Part shown: positions 42,224 through 54,975 of the stretch, one piece after another
Position numbering within the stretch: position 1 is the stretch's first letter
Layout of the letters: every line of letters begins with the position of its first letter
NCBI GenBank assembly: GCA_963576725.1
Contig: OY755241.1
Location: 56,234,484 to 56,298,483, forward strand
DNA: 64,000 bases
Direction of reading: 5' to 3'
Source: Azorinus chamasolen
Taxonomy: Eukaryota; Mollusca; Bivalvia; Cardiida; Solecurtidae
The notes under the pieces: generated by a model
What the model saw: the letters and a program-made list of their open reading frames with translations, nothing else
Databases searched by the model: none
What the model was told of the DNA's origin: nothing
Program-made: the position numbers and the translations under genes

Positions 42224-45200
42224 AAACAGCTCTGATTTATCACCTTTATAAACTTAATCCACTGCTGGTAAAACGAGGTTTAATAACAATCAAGTCGGAA
42301 AGCAAAGATTATAGATAAAAAGCACATTTTTCCATTCTACTCGCATGCTAATTAGATTAAGAAGCCCTTAAAGGGACGGGAAACGGCATAGACCTAAATA
42401 ATATGTTCAGCTCCATCGATTTATGAGTAGGTCAATCTTAAAATAGAAACTGAGCCTTCCGTTACTCGAATTTTATACGGAATGAAAAAATCATTGAACT
42501 TTGTTCCGGGATAAAACAATCATGCCCATTTGAATTAAAATATCGACAATCTGGATTCAACTGATCCTATTGTTCAAATTCAATCACGTTTTCTATAAAT
42601 ACTTTAATATTCAAACTCCTTTGTTAGTGATAGTTTGACTGCGTATTTTTATATAACCAAAACTCGCGCATGCGAATAGCCACAACTCGTCCCGTCCGGT
42701 AGACGGCGATATTCTTTTTCCCAATCCAAAACTCCTTGAGATAAATTGTAAACCATCCCAGAATACGCCGTCATCCAATTCCAACACTGTGGAATGACCC
42801 CCATTCTGCTTTTCTCTTTCATTCATATAAACGCATTTCCGGCATTTGCAAAGAGTAGACCCAGATCATGGTCTGCTGTGTTTGCTAATGGCATTTGAAA
42901 GATCGGTTTGATATGGTTTTTTTGCCCCGCAGGAGCCGTCCAGTCAGCTCGCAAATTACAGTACACTCATTTCGCACATGCATAGATCAAACTTCGGCAA
43001 ATATTCTCATGTTATTGCATGTGTAATGAAATAACAAAAAATAAAACGTCAACGGGGTGTAAACTGTCGAAAAGTATACAAAGAAATCAAATTTTGAAAA
43101 ACAAAGCAACTTTCATCTGCAAAAATGTAGCCGGCTTCAGTTTTCAAAGTACGTTTTTTTCTAAATCATTTAAAATTAATTGACAGATAATAAACTACAT
43201 TTGGTTTGGAAGCTGACTGAACACCGATATACACACCATCTCATCGGTATCACAACTGGGTCCATGCTTATAAAACTTTTAGTTGAGTCTGAATTCGTTC
43301 TCAAGTTTTTTATTGGTCAGATCTAACCAATCAAAAGCTTGAGAACTCAAATCTGACCAATCAAAAGCTTGAGAACGATGTGTAGGTATGTACATGTGTA
43401 GATATAGAAGGCATATCATATTTAACCCTTTCCCTGTTCTATGTTTATTCCAAATTTCAATACCTGGATATGGAATGTGGAACATTGTAGCCATTTTAGA
43501 AAATAAAGAAACAGATCTATCAAATTCTATGGGCAAACAGAGCAGACCCTAATCAGACGGCTCCTTTAGGAGCCGTCTGGTCTTGGTCTACTCTGTTTGC
43601 AAATGCGTGTAAACACATTTCTATGAGGGAATGGGTTAAAACTAAGTATGCAACGGAAGGCATGGTTATTTTGGACTTTTCCTTCATGAATATTCATGTT
43701 AGAAATAATTCCGTTATTAATATTAATGAGAATTTTTTATAATAATAGCACATGGAATTTTAGCAATAGCCGAAACTGTATAATCATATCTAGACCTCTA
43801 TGTACATGTATACATGTATTATATCATGCGCAAACAGAGCAGATCCTGATCAGAGGCTCCTATAGGAGCCATCTGGTCTGGGTCTACTCTTTTTGTAAAG
43901 CGCATTTATGGAGTAAAAGATTAAACAGTTTCTATACAAACAATTTTGACACTTCCGATAGGGTTTTTGAAAATGTGATTTTAGAGGAGTATATTGAAAT
44001 GGTTACCATGGCAACATGACTTTTGAAAAAATATATTGTTTTCTTTCTTTATCGACCACCAGCATCTAACTGTGTCATTTATTGGTGAGTTCTCGAATGG
44101 GACCAATTTCAACCCTTGGTGAACTCCTTTATTCCAAACAAGTTTAACTGTTAAATACCTACACAACATCAATCCATTCACTACTAAATGAAGGCGAAAT
44201 TTGACGTTTGACATTTTGCGAAACAGAGTAGACCCAGAGCAGACAGTTTCTGTAGCAGCTGTCTGACCATGGTCTCCTGGGTTTGCTGGTTGAAATTTAA
44301 AGATCTGTTCCTTTACTTTCTAAAATGGCAACACTGTTCCAGCTTCCATATTTCATAAAACAGTTTGTATCCAGAGATTTTTGACACTTCGATAGAGTTT
44401 TTGAAAATAAATTCATTTCAAGCAAGATGAACGTTAAATACTTATATAACATCAATCCATTGCCCAATAAAGACGAACTTCGACTCATTTGCGAAGCAGA
44501 GTAGACCCAGATCAGACGGTTTCGGTAGCAGCTGTCTGTTCAGGGTCTCCTCGGTTTTTGTTGTCGTGATAATATAGATGTGATTCTGAACTTTCTATGA
44601 CAGCCAACAGTTTTCTTGTGAATATATTATTATAAAACTTTAGATCATGAATATTCTTGCAGTCATAAATCCTTCAATCAATATGCATGGGGAAGGGTAC
44701 ATATAAATGTTGAGTTTGACAAATTGTGTAGACCCAGATCAGACGGTGCGCTCCAACATAACGGCTAATATGGGCCTACGTGATTTGTCAGTGTTCAAGA
44801 GCCCATTTCCCTCGACTCACCTTATCTGCAGAGTTTTCCTCAATATATTATGGTGCAGTTTTTCACTGCATACACCCAGCGTCGTAAGTGATCTTGCATT
44901 ATATTTGTGACAATCGTGTCACCTCGGCAATCCTCGAAGAATAAGTAGATATTAAATTATGCTTAACCCTTTCGGTGCCAGCATTGTCGTTTGCTGGACA
45001 TAGTTTCGTTTATTTTTAGTGTAAGTGTGTGCACTTCTTCCATTTTCTTTATAAAACAGTAAACAGAGTGTCAAACAGTTTGTATCCTGATGAGACGCCG
45101 AGTTACTCGGCGTCTCATCTGGATCCAAACTGTTTGCATGTGATATCATAAACCCGTCATTGTGGCACGGAAGGGTTTCGCCTTTTTTAATCCAGCATAA

Positions 45201-45236
45201 TTTACAGAAGACAGTATACACATACATGTAACTGTC

Positions 45237-45487
45237 TTAACCCTTCTCTTGCTGAATTTTAAAATACAGTTTTTCCTTCTTTACCCATGTCCTGTTGTAT
45301 AATTACATATATCTTCACTGTGTACAAGTATTTCGCTGTGCAATCACTGCTGTCGAGTGCACTGGTCGCACAATCAACTTGTAAATAGTGCAGACCCTGA
45401 TGAGACAGGTCCTGCAGGAGCTGTCTCATCTGGGTCTTCACTATTTACAGGTAGGTAATTTGACGTGAATAGCAAGCGAAGGGTTAA
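45237..45487 (+). repeat. TTAA MITE, family F
   Basis: 251 bp with TTAACCCTTCTCTTGCTGAA / GCAAGCGAAGGGTTAA ends. The palindrome carries one arm mismatch near its centre. Confidence 0.88.
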
Positions 45488-47832
45488 TAGACCATACACT
45501 TATTGGACATATGAGGGTTAAAACATGTGGTTGCTTAATGCTGGGCAAAAGTAATACAGAAAGCTCCTACAGGAGCGTGGTACAGTGAGATTAACGCAAA
45601 CCCATTTGTGCCCACGATCCCATATATGGGATAAAGGTAAACAGTATAGACTCTGATAAGACGCCGCATAATTCTGCATCTGATCAGAGTCTACACTGTT
45701 TGCCGAAAGGAATTTCAATATAAAACAAAACGAAATTAAAAATTTAGACCAGGCATTCCTTAGATAATGAATGGACTAATTCAATATATATACATGGAAG
45801 AATCCACAGGGTGCAAATGGGTTTATATCGCCAGTTACAATGATCGTGTTTGAAAACTCATAGGCTTTATCAACAGAATACTGTAAGTAGTCCCAAAAGT
45901 TATTATTAGAATCAGGTGTTCTTTATAATGTCCCTAGCATGCTTAGTGCGCTGCTTAGTTTTAGTTTTAGCCATATCATCTCACGCTGTTCTGATTCTAA
46001 ATCTAATCTTCTTTTGCAAAAAAGTGTTTTGGAGCAGTATACAAGAAATCTGCAAAATTTCTATCTTTTCTAAACAGTTCTAGAAAATTTTCAATTAACA
46101 AATGAGAAGATGGAATATTTTCGTCAAGATGCGCCTCAGTTGTACATAATAAGCTGTACTTGTGAGCTACGCCTCCGAAAAAAGACGATTTATTTCTTAT
46201 GCTGAGCGCATTCTTTACCTGATACTGCGAACGACAAAACCGATCATAAGTTCTAAAAAACGACGATTGGAACTTCTAGTTGTACGATCGTATGTTATTA
46301 TTTACGATCATTTCAATTGCAAGACCTTTAGTGAAACGAACCCTAGTTTAGTTGTGAAAGATCGGCGGGTTTAGTACAGACCAGCTTTAGTCCTGGTATC
46401 TATTAGGATTGTCGTCGGCTTCAGATTGTAAACTGGATGGTTATTTTCTATTTTGTTTGCTAAAATATATAATCAGAGGGTCAAACTGGTTGGATCTTGA
46501 TGAGTTACTCGGTGTTTCATCTGGATTCAAACTTTTTGCAGTGGTTATCACCTATATTAGACGGCAAAAGAACCAATAATTTGATATATTAGACACCATT
46601 TAGTGTCAAAGGTTGAAAAAGATCAAAGACTTTATGCCCAAAAGTACTAATTAATCATTTAACCATGTACTCCATAAAACGCATTTCTACGCATTTGCAA
46701 ACAGTAGAACCAGAACAGACGGCTCCTATAACAGCCGTCTGATCAGGGTCTGCCCATGTTTGCTGATGATATAATATAGACATGATTCTACAGTTTTTTA
46801 TATTCGACGGCAAAAGAGTGACTAATTTGATATATTAGACACCATTTGGTGTCAAAGTTTGAACAAGATCAAAGACTGTATGCCCATAACAATCAATTAA
46901 TCATTTAACTATAGCAATAAAACGTAATGAGAAGTTGTACATTATAGAACATAAAACTCAACTTTTAAACCGTTTGTTGCGATTTAAGTGGATTTATTAT
47001 ACTGAAAAACCTTATATTGGACCAAATAATAAATCAGATGCATTTTGAAAATACCCCATTCATTAACCAAAAGTAACCCACAAAATATAAAACAAAAAGA
47101 AGAACACAAAGATTTTATAAATGTTTTATTTCATAATACCAGAATGTCATAGAACCATGTGACAAAACATAACTATATACTATATATATGGCGAGAGTGA
47201 ATTATCACTGTCTGATTGTATAGTAATTATAATATAATCAGTAATAGTAAATTATCAGTAAACATTTCATAAGCATATTATATACTGAAGCAATATAGTG
47301 ATACATGTATTACCTTATACTATAAAGAACATTGTGGCAAACATAACTATATATATGGCGACAGTTAATTAACAATGTCTAGTTGTATAGTACTTATAAT
47401 TAGTGATAGTAAATTATCAGCAAATATTTTAAGCATATATACTGAAGCAATGTTACCTTATACTATAAAGAACGAAACGCTTAAACGATATGAACAGGAC
47501 GAAGGTACATAAATCGTGCTTTCATTATTCATATGCTTATAATTACTCGTATCACCTCCCTTTGACCAAAATTTAAATGCATATTTTTTCTGAACACGTT
47601 AAAAGACAGTTGCTTATTGTCTAGTTATTTAATATTTAAGATATAACATAGAACGTTTTAGAGTTGAAAAATACGGAATTGTCAGTGAAGAATGAGTCAA
47701 GACAATTTCTAGTGTAATGCTATAAAACGTTTCACTCAACTTATCAGTAACTTGTATATATATACAATACGAATTATGTGGATGAAATAATGAAGATTTG
47801 ATGACCACTGTGTAATTAACAAGTGGTGTCTG

Positions 47833-48345
47833 TTAAGGTAAAATATAAAATAACATACCATTAAGTAATATTTGCAATAGTGATGTACATGTATAAGTAG
47901 TACTGAAAAGAACCATGATCACATCACACTCAATAGCAACTTTTTGTATATATGTAGCAAGTCGTTTAACAGTATGTGCATTTTCTGAGTTTACCAATTC
48001 AATAAATTTAAACATGCTAGGGAATCTCTAGTAATAAGACGATATTAACTGCTTTCTCAATTCTTTGTACATTTGACATTCAATCACAAAATGGTATTTA
48101 TCCTCTAATAAGGTACATACATTACAAATACGATCAATAACAAGGGATACTATTAGGTTGATTCAATCTTCCAGTTTCAGTGGATAGTCTGTGTGACGAC
48201 AAACGTAACCGTGTCATGCTAACACGGAATATTTTAACATAAACAATCTCTAAATACGATTCTAACTTAAATTCAGCTAAATGTCTATAAAATACTGCTG
48301 TTGTAGAAGCATTTAATCTAAAACAAACAACAACAAACTCACCCA
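47833..48345 (-). pseudogene. LINE C-terminus, dead fragment 2
   Basis: Copy of the fragment at 23,126-23,640, with the same TAG after SSYY plus extra frame changes near 48,110-48,145 in the cysteine-motif region. Inactive. Confidence 0.7.
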
Positions 48346-48435
48346 ACTCCAACAAATCAACAATAACACAAAACAGCAGCAGCAACAACAACACAATAAG
48401 AACAATAACGCCAATAGACAAACCACCAACACCAG

Positions 48436-48665
48436 TTAACCCATTCCCTCATATTGTCGCCTTTTGACGCCTCTGCAAAAGTCACCTGTTGAAACCATCG
48501 TGATAAATAGAGCATTTGCTCCTTTAGGAGCAAATGCTTTTTTTATCACAATGGTTTCAAACTACAAAATTATAAAACAAATCCTTTTCTCTAGTTAATT
48601 CTCCTTTTCGGTATATTTATTCAAAGTGGTTGAATCTAAATATAGCCTATGAGGTAATGGGTTAA
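48436..48665. repeat. TTAA MITE, family B
   Basis: 230 bp, both TTAA ends intact, core 48,490-48,559. Confidence 0.88.
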
Positions 48666-50282
48666 AGGAGAATCTTTCCACCAAATAATCACCCTTTGAC
48701 GCATGGGAACCGTCTGATCAGGATCTGCTATGTTTACTTACGGTATAATATAGAATAGCGGGAGTAACAGTTAATAAATAAACATGGTGGTGGTTGTTTT
48801 TCTCTCTTTCTTTTTAAATTAAGAGCAAGTGATTAATTAAACTTTACTCTAAAAGATACGCATTTTTACGCATTTGCAAAATGAGTTGACCCAGATCAGA
48901 CGGCTCCTGTAGGAGCTTTCTCACCAGGGTCTGCTCTGTTTGCTTACGATACAATATCTACAGATATGATTCTGCAGTTTATGCAATACAATGGCCAAAA
49001 CTTCAAGTGCCCATTAGCTATGACATGTATAGCAAATTAATATAATTGGTATGCATGACGTCATTATTTCATTCATGAATATTCATGGTGGAAAGGATTA
49101 ATGCAGAACGAAAGTAATGTAGAAAGAAAATGTAAGTTTGAGTTATGTCCCTTCAACTGTATTAAACATGGGGATAAGTTTGAGTTATGTCCCTTCAACT
49201 GTATTAAACATGCGGGTATAGGAATCTAGAAATTGGCGATCAAAAGAAAATTAACACAATACTGCCGGTAAATTCATTCATTTCAATAATTCTGCAGTTT
49301 CCATCCTATGATAAGATGTTATTTGAAAACAGCCTTCCATTAACAAACAAACAACCCATAGCAAGAACAATGAAAACAAACCAAAAGCACCCACACCAAA
49401 CAAACAAAAAAACAAACAAACAAACAACCCCCAAAAATCAACAATAGAAAAACAATAATTCAAAACAACAACAAAACAATAATATGAACAATAACAACAA
49501 TACACAAAACCCCACCACCACCACAATAAAAACATAGCAACAACGAAACTCCTGTGTACATATGCTATAATAAAAACAATGAATATTCACGATGTCATAA
49601 TTCTCTACATGAATATTCAACAGGGAAAATGTTAAAGGGACAAAGATAAATGGGTTAATATAAACGCATTTGCAAACAGGGACGGTCCCTAGAGGAGCCG
49701 TCTTATCAGGATCTGCTCTGTTTGATAATGGAATTAGATCTGTTTTTTAGTTACTGATATGGCTACAAGTCTCCTCCTTCCATATTTCATTATAACTATT
49801 GTGTCCATGAATATTCAGTTGGTATTGAAATTCGACAAGGACGGCACAATAAGTTATACCGTAACCTTTTGCCTGCTTTTCTGAACCTTTAGCCTGCTGC
49901 GGGCGAATGTTTAATCATCGTTGCAAACAGTTTGGGTGCAGATGAGACGTCGAGTAACTCGGCGTCTCATCGCGTCTCATCCTAATCGAGTCTTTTGAAA
50001 CGTATTTGAATCAAATCTCCTGCGAAATCGTAGTTAGGAAGACATTTTATCCAGTCACCAGGCTCTCTAGTGACATAATAAAGGGGGTGCAAATAAACTT
50101 AGGTTTATTTGGTTACTTCCGGTAGTGGAAGGTTTATTAGGTTAGTAGATAAGCGTAATGATTCTATAACCATGGAACTATTTTAGTTTTCTGTAAACAT
50201 TCATAAACATGTTGATGGAATAGATCTAACAGATCTATTTGGTCACCAGAAGAATTATTCAAATGAGAAAAAAAAATAAATT

Positions 50283-50378
50283 GGCTACAGCTGGATTCGA
50301 ACCCGCGCCTGATCCTACAAAAACTAATTCTAATCTCTCTAGAGACGTCGCCTTTACCGATTACGCCACTGAGGCCAC
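50283..50378 (-). ncRNA. tRNA-like sequence, diverged copy
   Basis: Minus strand: A-box-like AGTGGCGTAATCGGTAAAGG and B-box GGTTCGAATCC. The T-arm has the same G-A mismatch as at 16.1 kb, suggesting common descent from an already altered tRNA. Confidence 0.5.
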
Positions 50379-50914
50379 ATACAAAATGATGTTGATTTAT
50401 CACTTCTATTAATTTAATCCACCGCTGGTAAAACCCGTTTTTGATAAAATCAAACATGGAAGCAAAGATTGACAGATAAATAGTAAATGTTTTCTTTTCA
50501 CTCTCATGATTATTTGATTGATAAACTCTTACAGGGGCGGCGATAGTCATAAACCTAAATATAGCCTGTTCAGTTCCATCGATTTCTGAGTGACGTTAGG
50601 TAGAATCTAAAAATAGAAACCGAGACTACGTAACTCGAATTTGACCAAAGAATATAGATCATGTCTGTTTTAAATAACTTATCGACCCTCGATTCAAATC
50701 ATCTTATTTTTCAAATTCAACCACGTTTCCCTTCTAGTAATACAAGTATCGAAACTATATTCCTCTGCGGTAGCTCATTAGATCTATTTACGTCTAAATG
50801 GAAGTGAAAAGGGAGGGATCCGTTGATCGAAAAACTGCATTTTCAATGTAAATTATTTCAAGAGTGTTATGAGTCTATAAAAAAGACATTTAACTATATT
50901 GACTGGATAAATCG

Positions 50915-51050
50915 AATAATAGGTTAGTGCCGTAGATGGGACGCCTTTATCCGACTCGGAGAGAAAACAGTTGAGGCTCGGCAAGCCTCGCCTCAACGTT
51001 TTCTCCCCTCGTCGGATAAAGCGTCCCATCTACGGCACTAACCTATTATT
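50915..51050. repeat. 136-bp long palindrome
   Basis: Arms AATAATAGGTTAGTGCCGTA ... and their complement, with a GGCTCGGCAAGCC tip and only a few mismatches. Unrelated to the MITE cores: no CAAACAG arm and no CTCCTATAGGAG centre. Confidence 0.9.
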
Positions 51051-51409
51051 CTCTATTTCTATTAACGAAATATTTGCTCAGCAGGCTAAATGTTAATTCA
51101 AACTTTCTTCCAGTTACGTGGTGTATTAATCATACACTCTGTTTAAGATGCATAGTCACATATACCTACTCTTATTCCGCGGTGAAAAAACATTGTTTAC
51201 TGATTTGGATCTGCAGAAATTTGAACTACTTTCGATTCGTCTAAACTTTTGAGAAACGTCATACATCTTGGGTCATAATGGGACGCCGAATTACTCGGCA
51301 CCTCAGTTTGACCGGCTCCATTGGTAAGCGGGTCACGACTTATATTCGCGTGTCAGTTTTGGTAAAGATGACACGTCGTTCAACTCCGAGTCTCATCATG
51401 ATCCAGGCG

Positions 51410-51707
51410 CGGATTTAGAGGGGGTGGGGGCGGAGCCGGCGTACGCTCCCTAAATTGCCAAACATTTTTTTAGTAATATTAGTATTTAGAGCAGGTGGCA
51501 GCTTAAAGCAAGGTGAAAGTAAAACAGAACACTCCCATAGGAGTGTTCTGTTTTACTTTCACCTTGCTTTAAGCAGCCACCTGCCTTTAACACAACTGTT
51601 TTTCAACAGATATTACAAACACACTATTTATTTATGTCATCAAACATAAAACTCTACGCTCCCTCCAAAAAACTTTTACGCCCCCTAATCTGTTATCCTG
51701 GATCCGC
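51410..51707. mobile_element. G/C-rich-ended element, unit 4 copy
   Basis: Matches 39,246-39,612 with an internal deletion. The palindrome at 51,491-51,584 is centred on CACTCCCATAGGAGTG: paired changes on both arms (GCTCC to ACTCC, GGAGC to GGAGT) keep the pairing. Confidence 0.6.
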
Positions 51708-51929
51708 ACTTGTGATCTTAGCTGTTTATACTATTAATAGTTTATTATCCCACACTTATTCCTATATTACTTTTATTTAGACCCAGCCTCTCTGAATAAA
51801 TCTACTGAAAAGGAGAATTTACTAGAAAAAAGGAATTTTTAGTATTTTATAACTCTGAACCAGTGAGATAAATAGAGCATTTGCTCCATACGGGCAAATG
51901 CTCTATTTATCACAGGGTTTAAAAAAGAC

Positions 51930-52436
51930 ACCAGTAGGAGGGAATAGGGTAAAAAGCGTCAGTAAGAGGGAATGGGTTAAATGCATCAATAGTAGGGAAT
52001 GGGTTAAAATGCACAAATAGGAGGGAATGGGTCAAAAGGCGTCAGTAGGAGGAAATGGGTCAAAATACGTCATTAGGAGGGAATGGGTCAAAAGGCGTCA
52101 GTAGGAGGGAATGGATTAAAATACACCAGTAGGAGGGAATGAGTCAAAAGGCGCCATTAAGAGGAAATGGGTCAAAAGGCGTCAGTAGGAGGGAATGGAT
52201 TAAAATGCACCAGTAGGAGGGAATGGGTCAAAAGGCGTCATTAGTAGGGAATGGGTCAAAAGGCGTCAGTAGGAGAGAATGGATTAAAATGCACCAGTAG
52301 GAGGGAATGGGTCAAAAGGCACCAGTAAGAGGAAATGGGTCAAAAGGCGTCAGTAGGAGGGAATGGGTTAAAAGGCACCAGTAGGAGGGAATGGGTCAAA
52401 AGGCGTCATTGGGAGGCAATGGGTTAAAAGCCTAGA
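51930..52436 (+). repeat. 28-bp minisatellite, 18 units
   Basis: The same array as 39,838-40,080 but with 18 units instead of 9. First and last units match those of the shorter array, so expansion (or loss) was internal. Confidence 0.9.
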
Positions 52437-52513
52437 CGAATTGGAAGTAATCAAAACTAACCACAGGTCAGAATTTCAGCAGACATTGTTTTTAAGACAA
52501 CGGGATACATGTA

Positions 52514-52717
52514 CAGTAAAACCTCTCTATAACGGCCACTAAATTGTGTTAATTAATTGGTATTTAGGACAGGTGACTGCTTAAAGCAAGATGAAAGTAA
52601 AACAGAACGCCCCTATAGGAGCGTTCTGTTTTACTTTCACCTTGCTTTAAGCAATCACCTGCATTTAACACACACTATTTTATGTAATTTAGTGGCCGTT
52701 ATAGAGAGGTTTTACTG
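52514..52717. repeat. TA-flanked MITE, family C, 3' of SULT copy 4
   Basis: CAGTAAAACCTCTCTATAAC ends, TA at 52,512-52,513 and 52,718-52,719. Confidence 0.9.
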
Positions 52718-52732
52718 TATATGTGTTTAATT

Positions 52733-53650
52733 TTATTCTGAATACACAAACGAGAACATGCTATTCCTCATGTATGATTCAATCAGCCTGTCGTACGTTT
52801 CGTTCTGTGCCACTGTGAAGTAATTCTTCCAGTCCCCTATAACACCCTTTCTAAATATGACAGAGTTACCGTTCTTGTCCTTTTGGAAGTGTGGAATTCC
52901 CTCCTTCTCTTTGTTTGTCTTCTTCCGTAGTTTATCAATAGAGCACCCGCTGTAAATCTCTTTAAGCTCGTCATCACTTTTCTTGCAACCCAGAAATTCA
53001 TTCAGACGCTTCAGGGTAGTAAGGCCATTTAATTTCAGGTCTTCGTAGTACAATATCTCCACGTTAATATCGTTCTTGCCTTGTCTCGAGTCCTGAATGA
53101 CATCGTTCCATTCCGAGAGAAAATCAAAGTACTGTCCGTATAGAACACCACCGGACATGTACGACACGAAAAACTCGTCCCATGTCTGTTGAATAGCGAG
53201 CGCAGCAGCTTGTTTCAAATGGAAATAAAACGAAACGGCAATATCTTTTGGATTCCTCAATAGTAGAATTATTTTACCATTCTTTTTAAGAAATTCACTC
53301 GGAAATCTTCGTGGCCAGAGATGAGTGGGTAGAATTCTCGGCGGTTTTAGACCTAACAATGCTTCCGGTGAAGTTGACTCTAGAAAGCACCCTACGGGAA
53401 GATCATCTTCGTCATTTTCCGTTTTCAGTAGTTTTCCGAGAATGTTCCCCATCCAGGTTGTTCCAGACTTCATATATGTCGATAGAAGTACGTCGTTTTC
53501 TTTATATGGCAAACGCTTGATGAAATCAAGCTTTTCGGCGGGTGCTGGCATTATCTTTGTTGGCAAAATAATCTCTTCATACTTCTGCATCGGCATTATA
53601 AGATTTGGTTTCATTATGTCGCTTTCCACATCGACTGGAGTAGACAACAT
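52733..53650 (-). CDS. Cytosolic sulfotransferase copy 4, intact
   Basis: 305 codons with every motif of copy 3. The two proteins differ at about ten positions in the first 130 residues and appear identical over the last 170 or so, which points to recent duplication or gene conversion of the 3' half. Same acceptor-like site before the ATG and same AATAAA over the stop. Its leader is interrupted by a MITE (53,999-54,204), so expression could differ from copy 3. Confidence 0.93.
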   Translation of the reverse strand: MLSTPVDVESDIMKPNLIMPMQKYEEIILPTKIMPAPAEKLDFIKRLPYKENDVLLSTYMKSGTTWMGNILGKLLKTENDEDDLPVGCFLESTSPEALLGLKPPRILPTHLWPRRFPSEFLKKNGKIILLLRNPKDIAVSFYFHLKQAAALAIQQTWDEFFVSYMSGGVLYGQYFDFLSEWNDVIQDSRQGKNDINVEILYYEDLKLNGLTTLKRLNEFLGCKKSDDELKEIYSGCSIDKLRKKTNKEKEGIPHFQKDKNGNSVIFRKGVIGDWKNYFTVAQNETYDRLIESYMRNSMFSFVYSE

Positions 53651-53998
53651 GACTATCTAAAATATAAAACAATCGGTCTGTGAATCAATGTGCGTTGGGC
53701 AAACATCGTGTGTTACAGCTAGCCCAACCCAGCGCAGACTTGTCTTGGGACCAAGGATAATCAACAAGTTGGCTTCCTTCTAAAAGGAAGCCAAGGAGAG
53801 ACCTGCAACATGTTTTTTATCGAACATTTGCTATAGACAGGGGTCCGTTTGACAAGGTTTTGACATCGGGTCGTAAATAGGTTTCTATAAATAACTATTG
53901 TGCATATCAAGTAGTACGTGCGTTATAAATAGAACGAAGACGATGAATATCAAGCGCCACTGCTTAGGAGATATATAATGCTTTAATCGTTGCAAGTA

Positions 53999-54204
53999 CA
54001 GTAAAAACCCCGCTAATACGACCATCTCAAAGCGGTATAATTATGGGTGCTAGGTGTAGGTGGTAGCTTAATGCAGGGCAAAAGTAATGCCGAAAGCTCC
54101 TCTAGGAGCTTTCTGCATTACTTTTGTCCTACATTAAACAACCACCTGCTTATAAAGACACGCATGTTTATTCATTAAGTGGTCGCATTAGAGGGGTTCT
54201 ACTG
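53999..54204. repeat. TA-flanked MITE, family D, with empty-site proof
   Basis: 206 bp inserted in the SULT leader. Units 1-3 read GCAAGTACATGTAG; here GCAAGTA-element-TACATGTAG, so TA was duplicated. Ends CAGTAAAAACCCCGCTAATA and the complement of GCATTAGAGGGGTTCTACTG. Core centred on AGCTCCTCTAGGAGCT. It breaks the anchor-like frame in its second codon. Confidence 0.95.
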
Positions 54205-54299
54205 TACATGTAGTTCTTTGAAAAAAAAGTATTATTTGAATTGGAATTTATCCAGTTAGCAAGCTTCTCTAGTGACGTAATAAAGGGGTGCGGATAAAC

Positions 54300-54800
54300 G
54301 TTGGTTTCTTAGAATAGGATAGAATAGAATAGAATATATATTAGGTTTTATTTACCAACCATGGACCCTCTAGGGTTACAAATGAACGCATACTAAAACA
54401 TTTATGATTAACATAATTGACATGAAACTAAATCATGTGTATCATATCTTAGGCACATATTGGTAAACCACATATAAACAACAATACATTTTATTCATCT
54501 TGCTTCCTCGTGAAGATCTAAGGCACATGGACACACCAGTCAAAACATTGGCCTAACTTTACAAAACATAAAACGTCAATGGGGTGTAAACTGTCTAAAA
54601 GTATCCAAAGAAGTTAAATTTTGAAAAAAAGCAACTTTCATCTGCAAAAATGTCGCCGGCTTCAGTTTTCAAAGTACGTTTTCTTCTAAATCATTTCAAA
54701 ATAATTGACAGATAACAAACTACATTTGGTTTGGAAGCTGATTGAACTCCTATATACACATCATCTCAGCGGTAACACAACTTTTTACGATGTGTAGGTA
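54300..54800. repeat. End of unit 4, internally deleted
   Basis: The (ATTCT) retroposon (to 54,551) joins directly to sequence found at 17,070 and then 18,500-18,700; the tRNA-like locus and spacer are missing. Homology to the array stops at about 54,800. Confidence 0.75.
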
Positions 54801-54975
54801 TGTTTAGTGATTGCCCTACTTTTCCATCCAATCAACGAGCCGTATTATTGATATTTTTCAGACTGAAATCCTCATAAATTTTATAAATTCGACTCTAACT
54901 TTCGAAGACAAACATTCCAGTGCGCATGTGCAACAAAACTCCGCCCACTACTACACAAAACGAATTGCTATGTTT

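Larger units (their letters stand above)
43085..49545 (+). repeat. Long duplicated spacer, copy 2
   Basis: Same order as 18,498-24,890: family A at 43,422-43,639, degraded A series to 44,780, H at 44,963-45,178 (core 45,072-45,136), F at 45,237-45,487, J at 45,598-45,825, AT-rich block to 47,480, LINE remnant, B at 48,436-48,665, A at 48,837-49,101, AAC-rich tract. No gene. Confidence 0.9.
50047..51056 (-). repeat. 1-kb insert: diverged tRNA-like locus plus palindrome
   Basis: It interrupts the shared spacer (contiguous at 25,888). 50,047-50,770 is a diverged relative of the region around the unit tRNA-like sequences (15.60-16.60 kb) but lacks the (ATTCT) retroposon. A large palindrome follows at 50,915-51,050. 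Confidence 0.75.

Noticed and set aside
50164..50550. 128-codon minus-strand frame
   Set aside because: It overlaps the tRNA-like locus and diverged unit DNA; the corresponding frame is not open in related copies, and no domain is visible.
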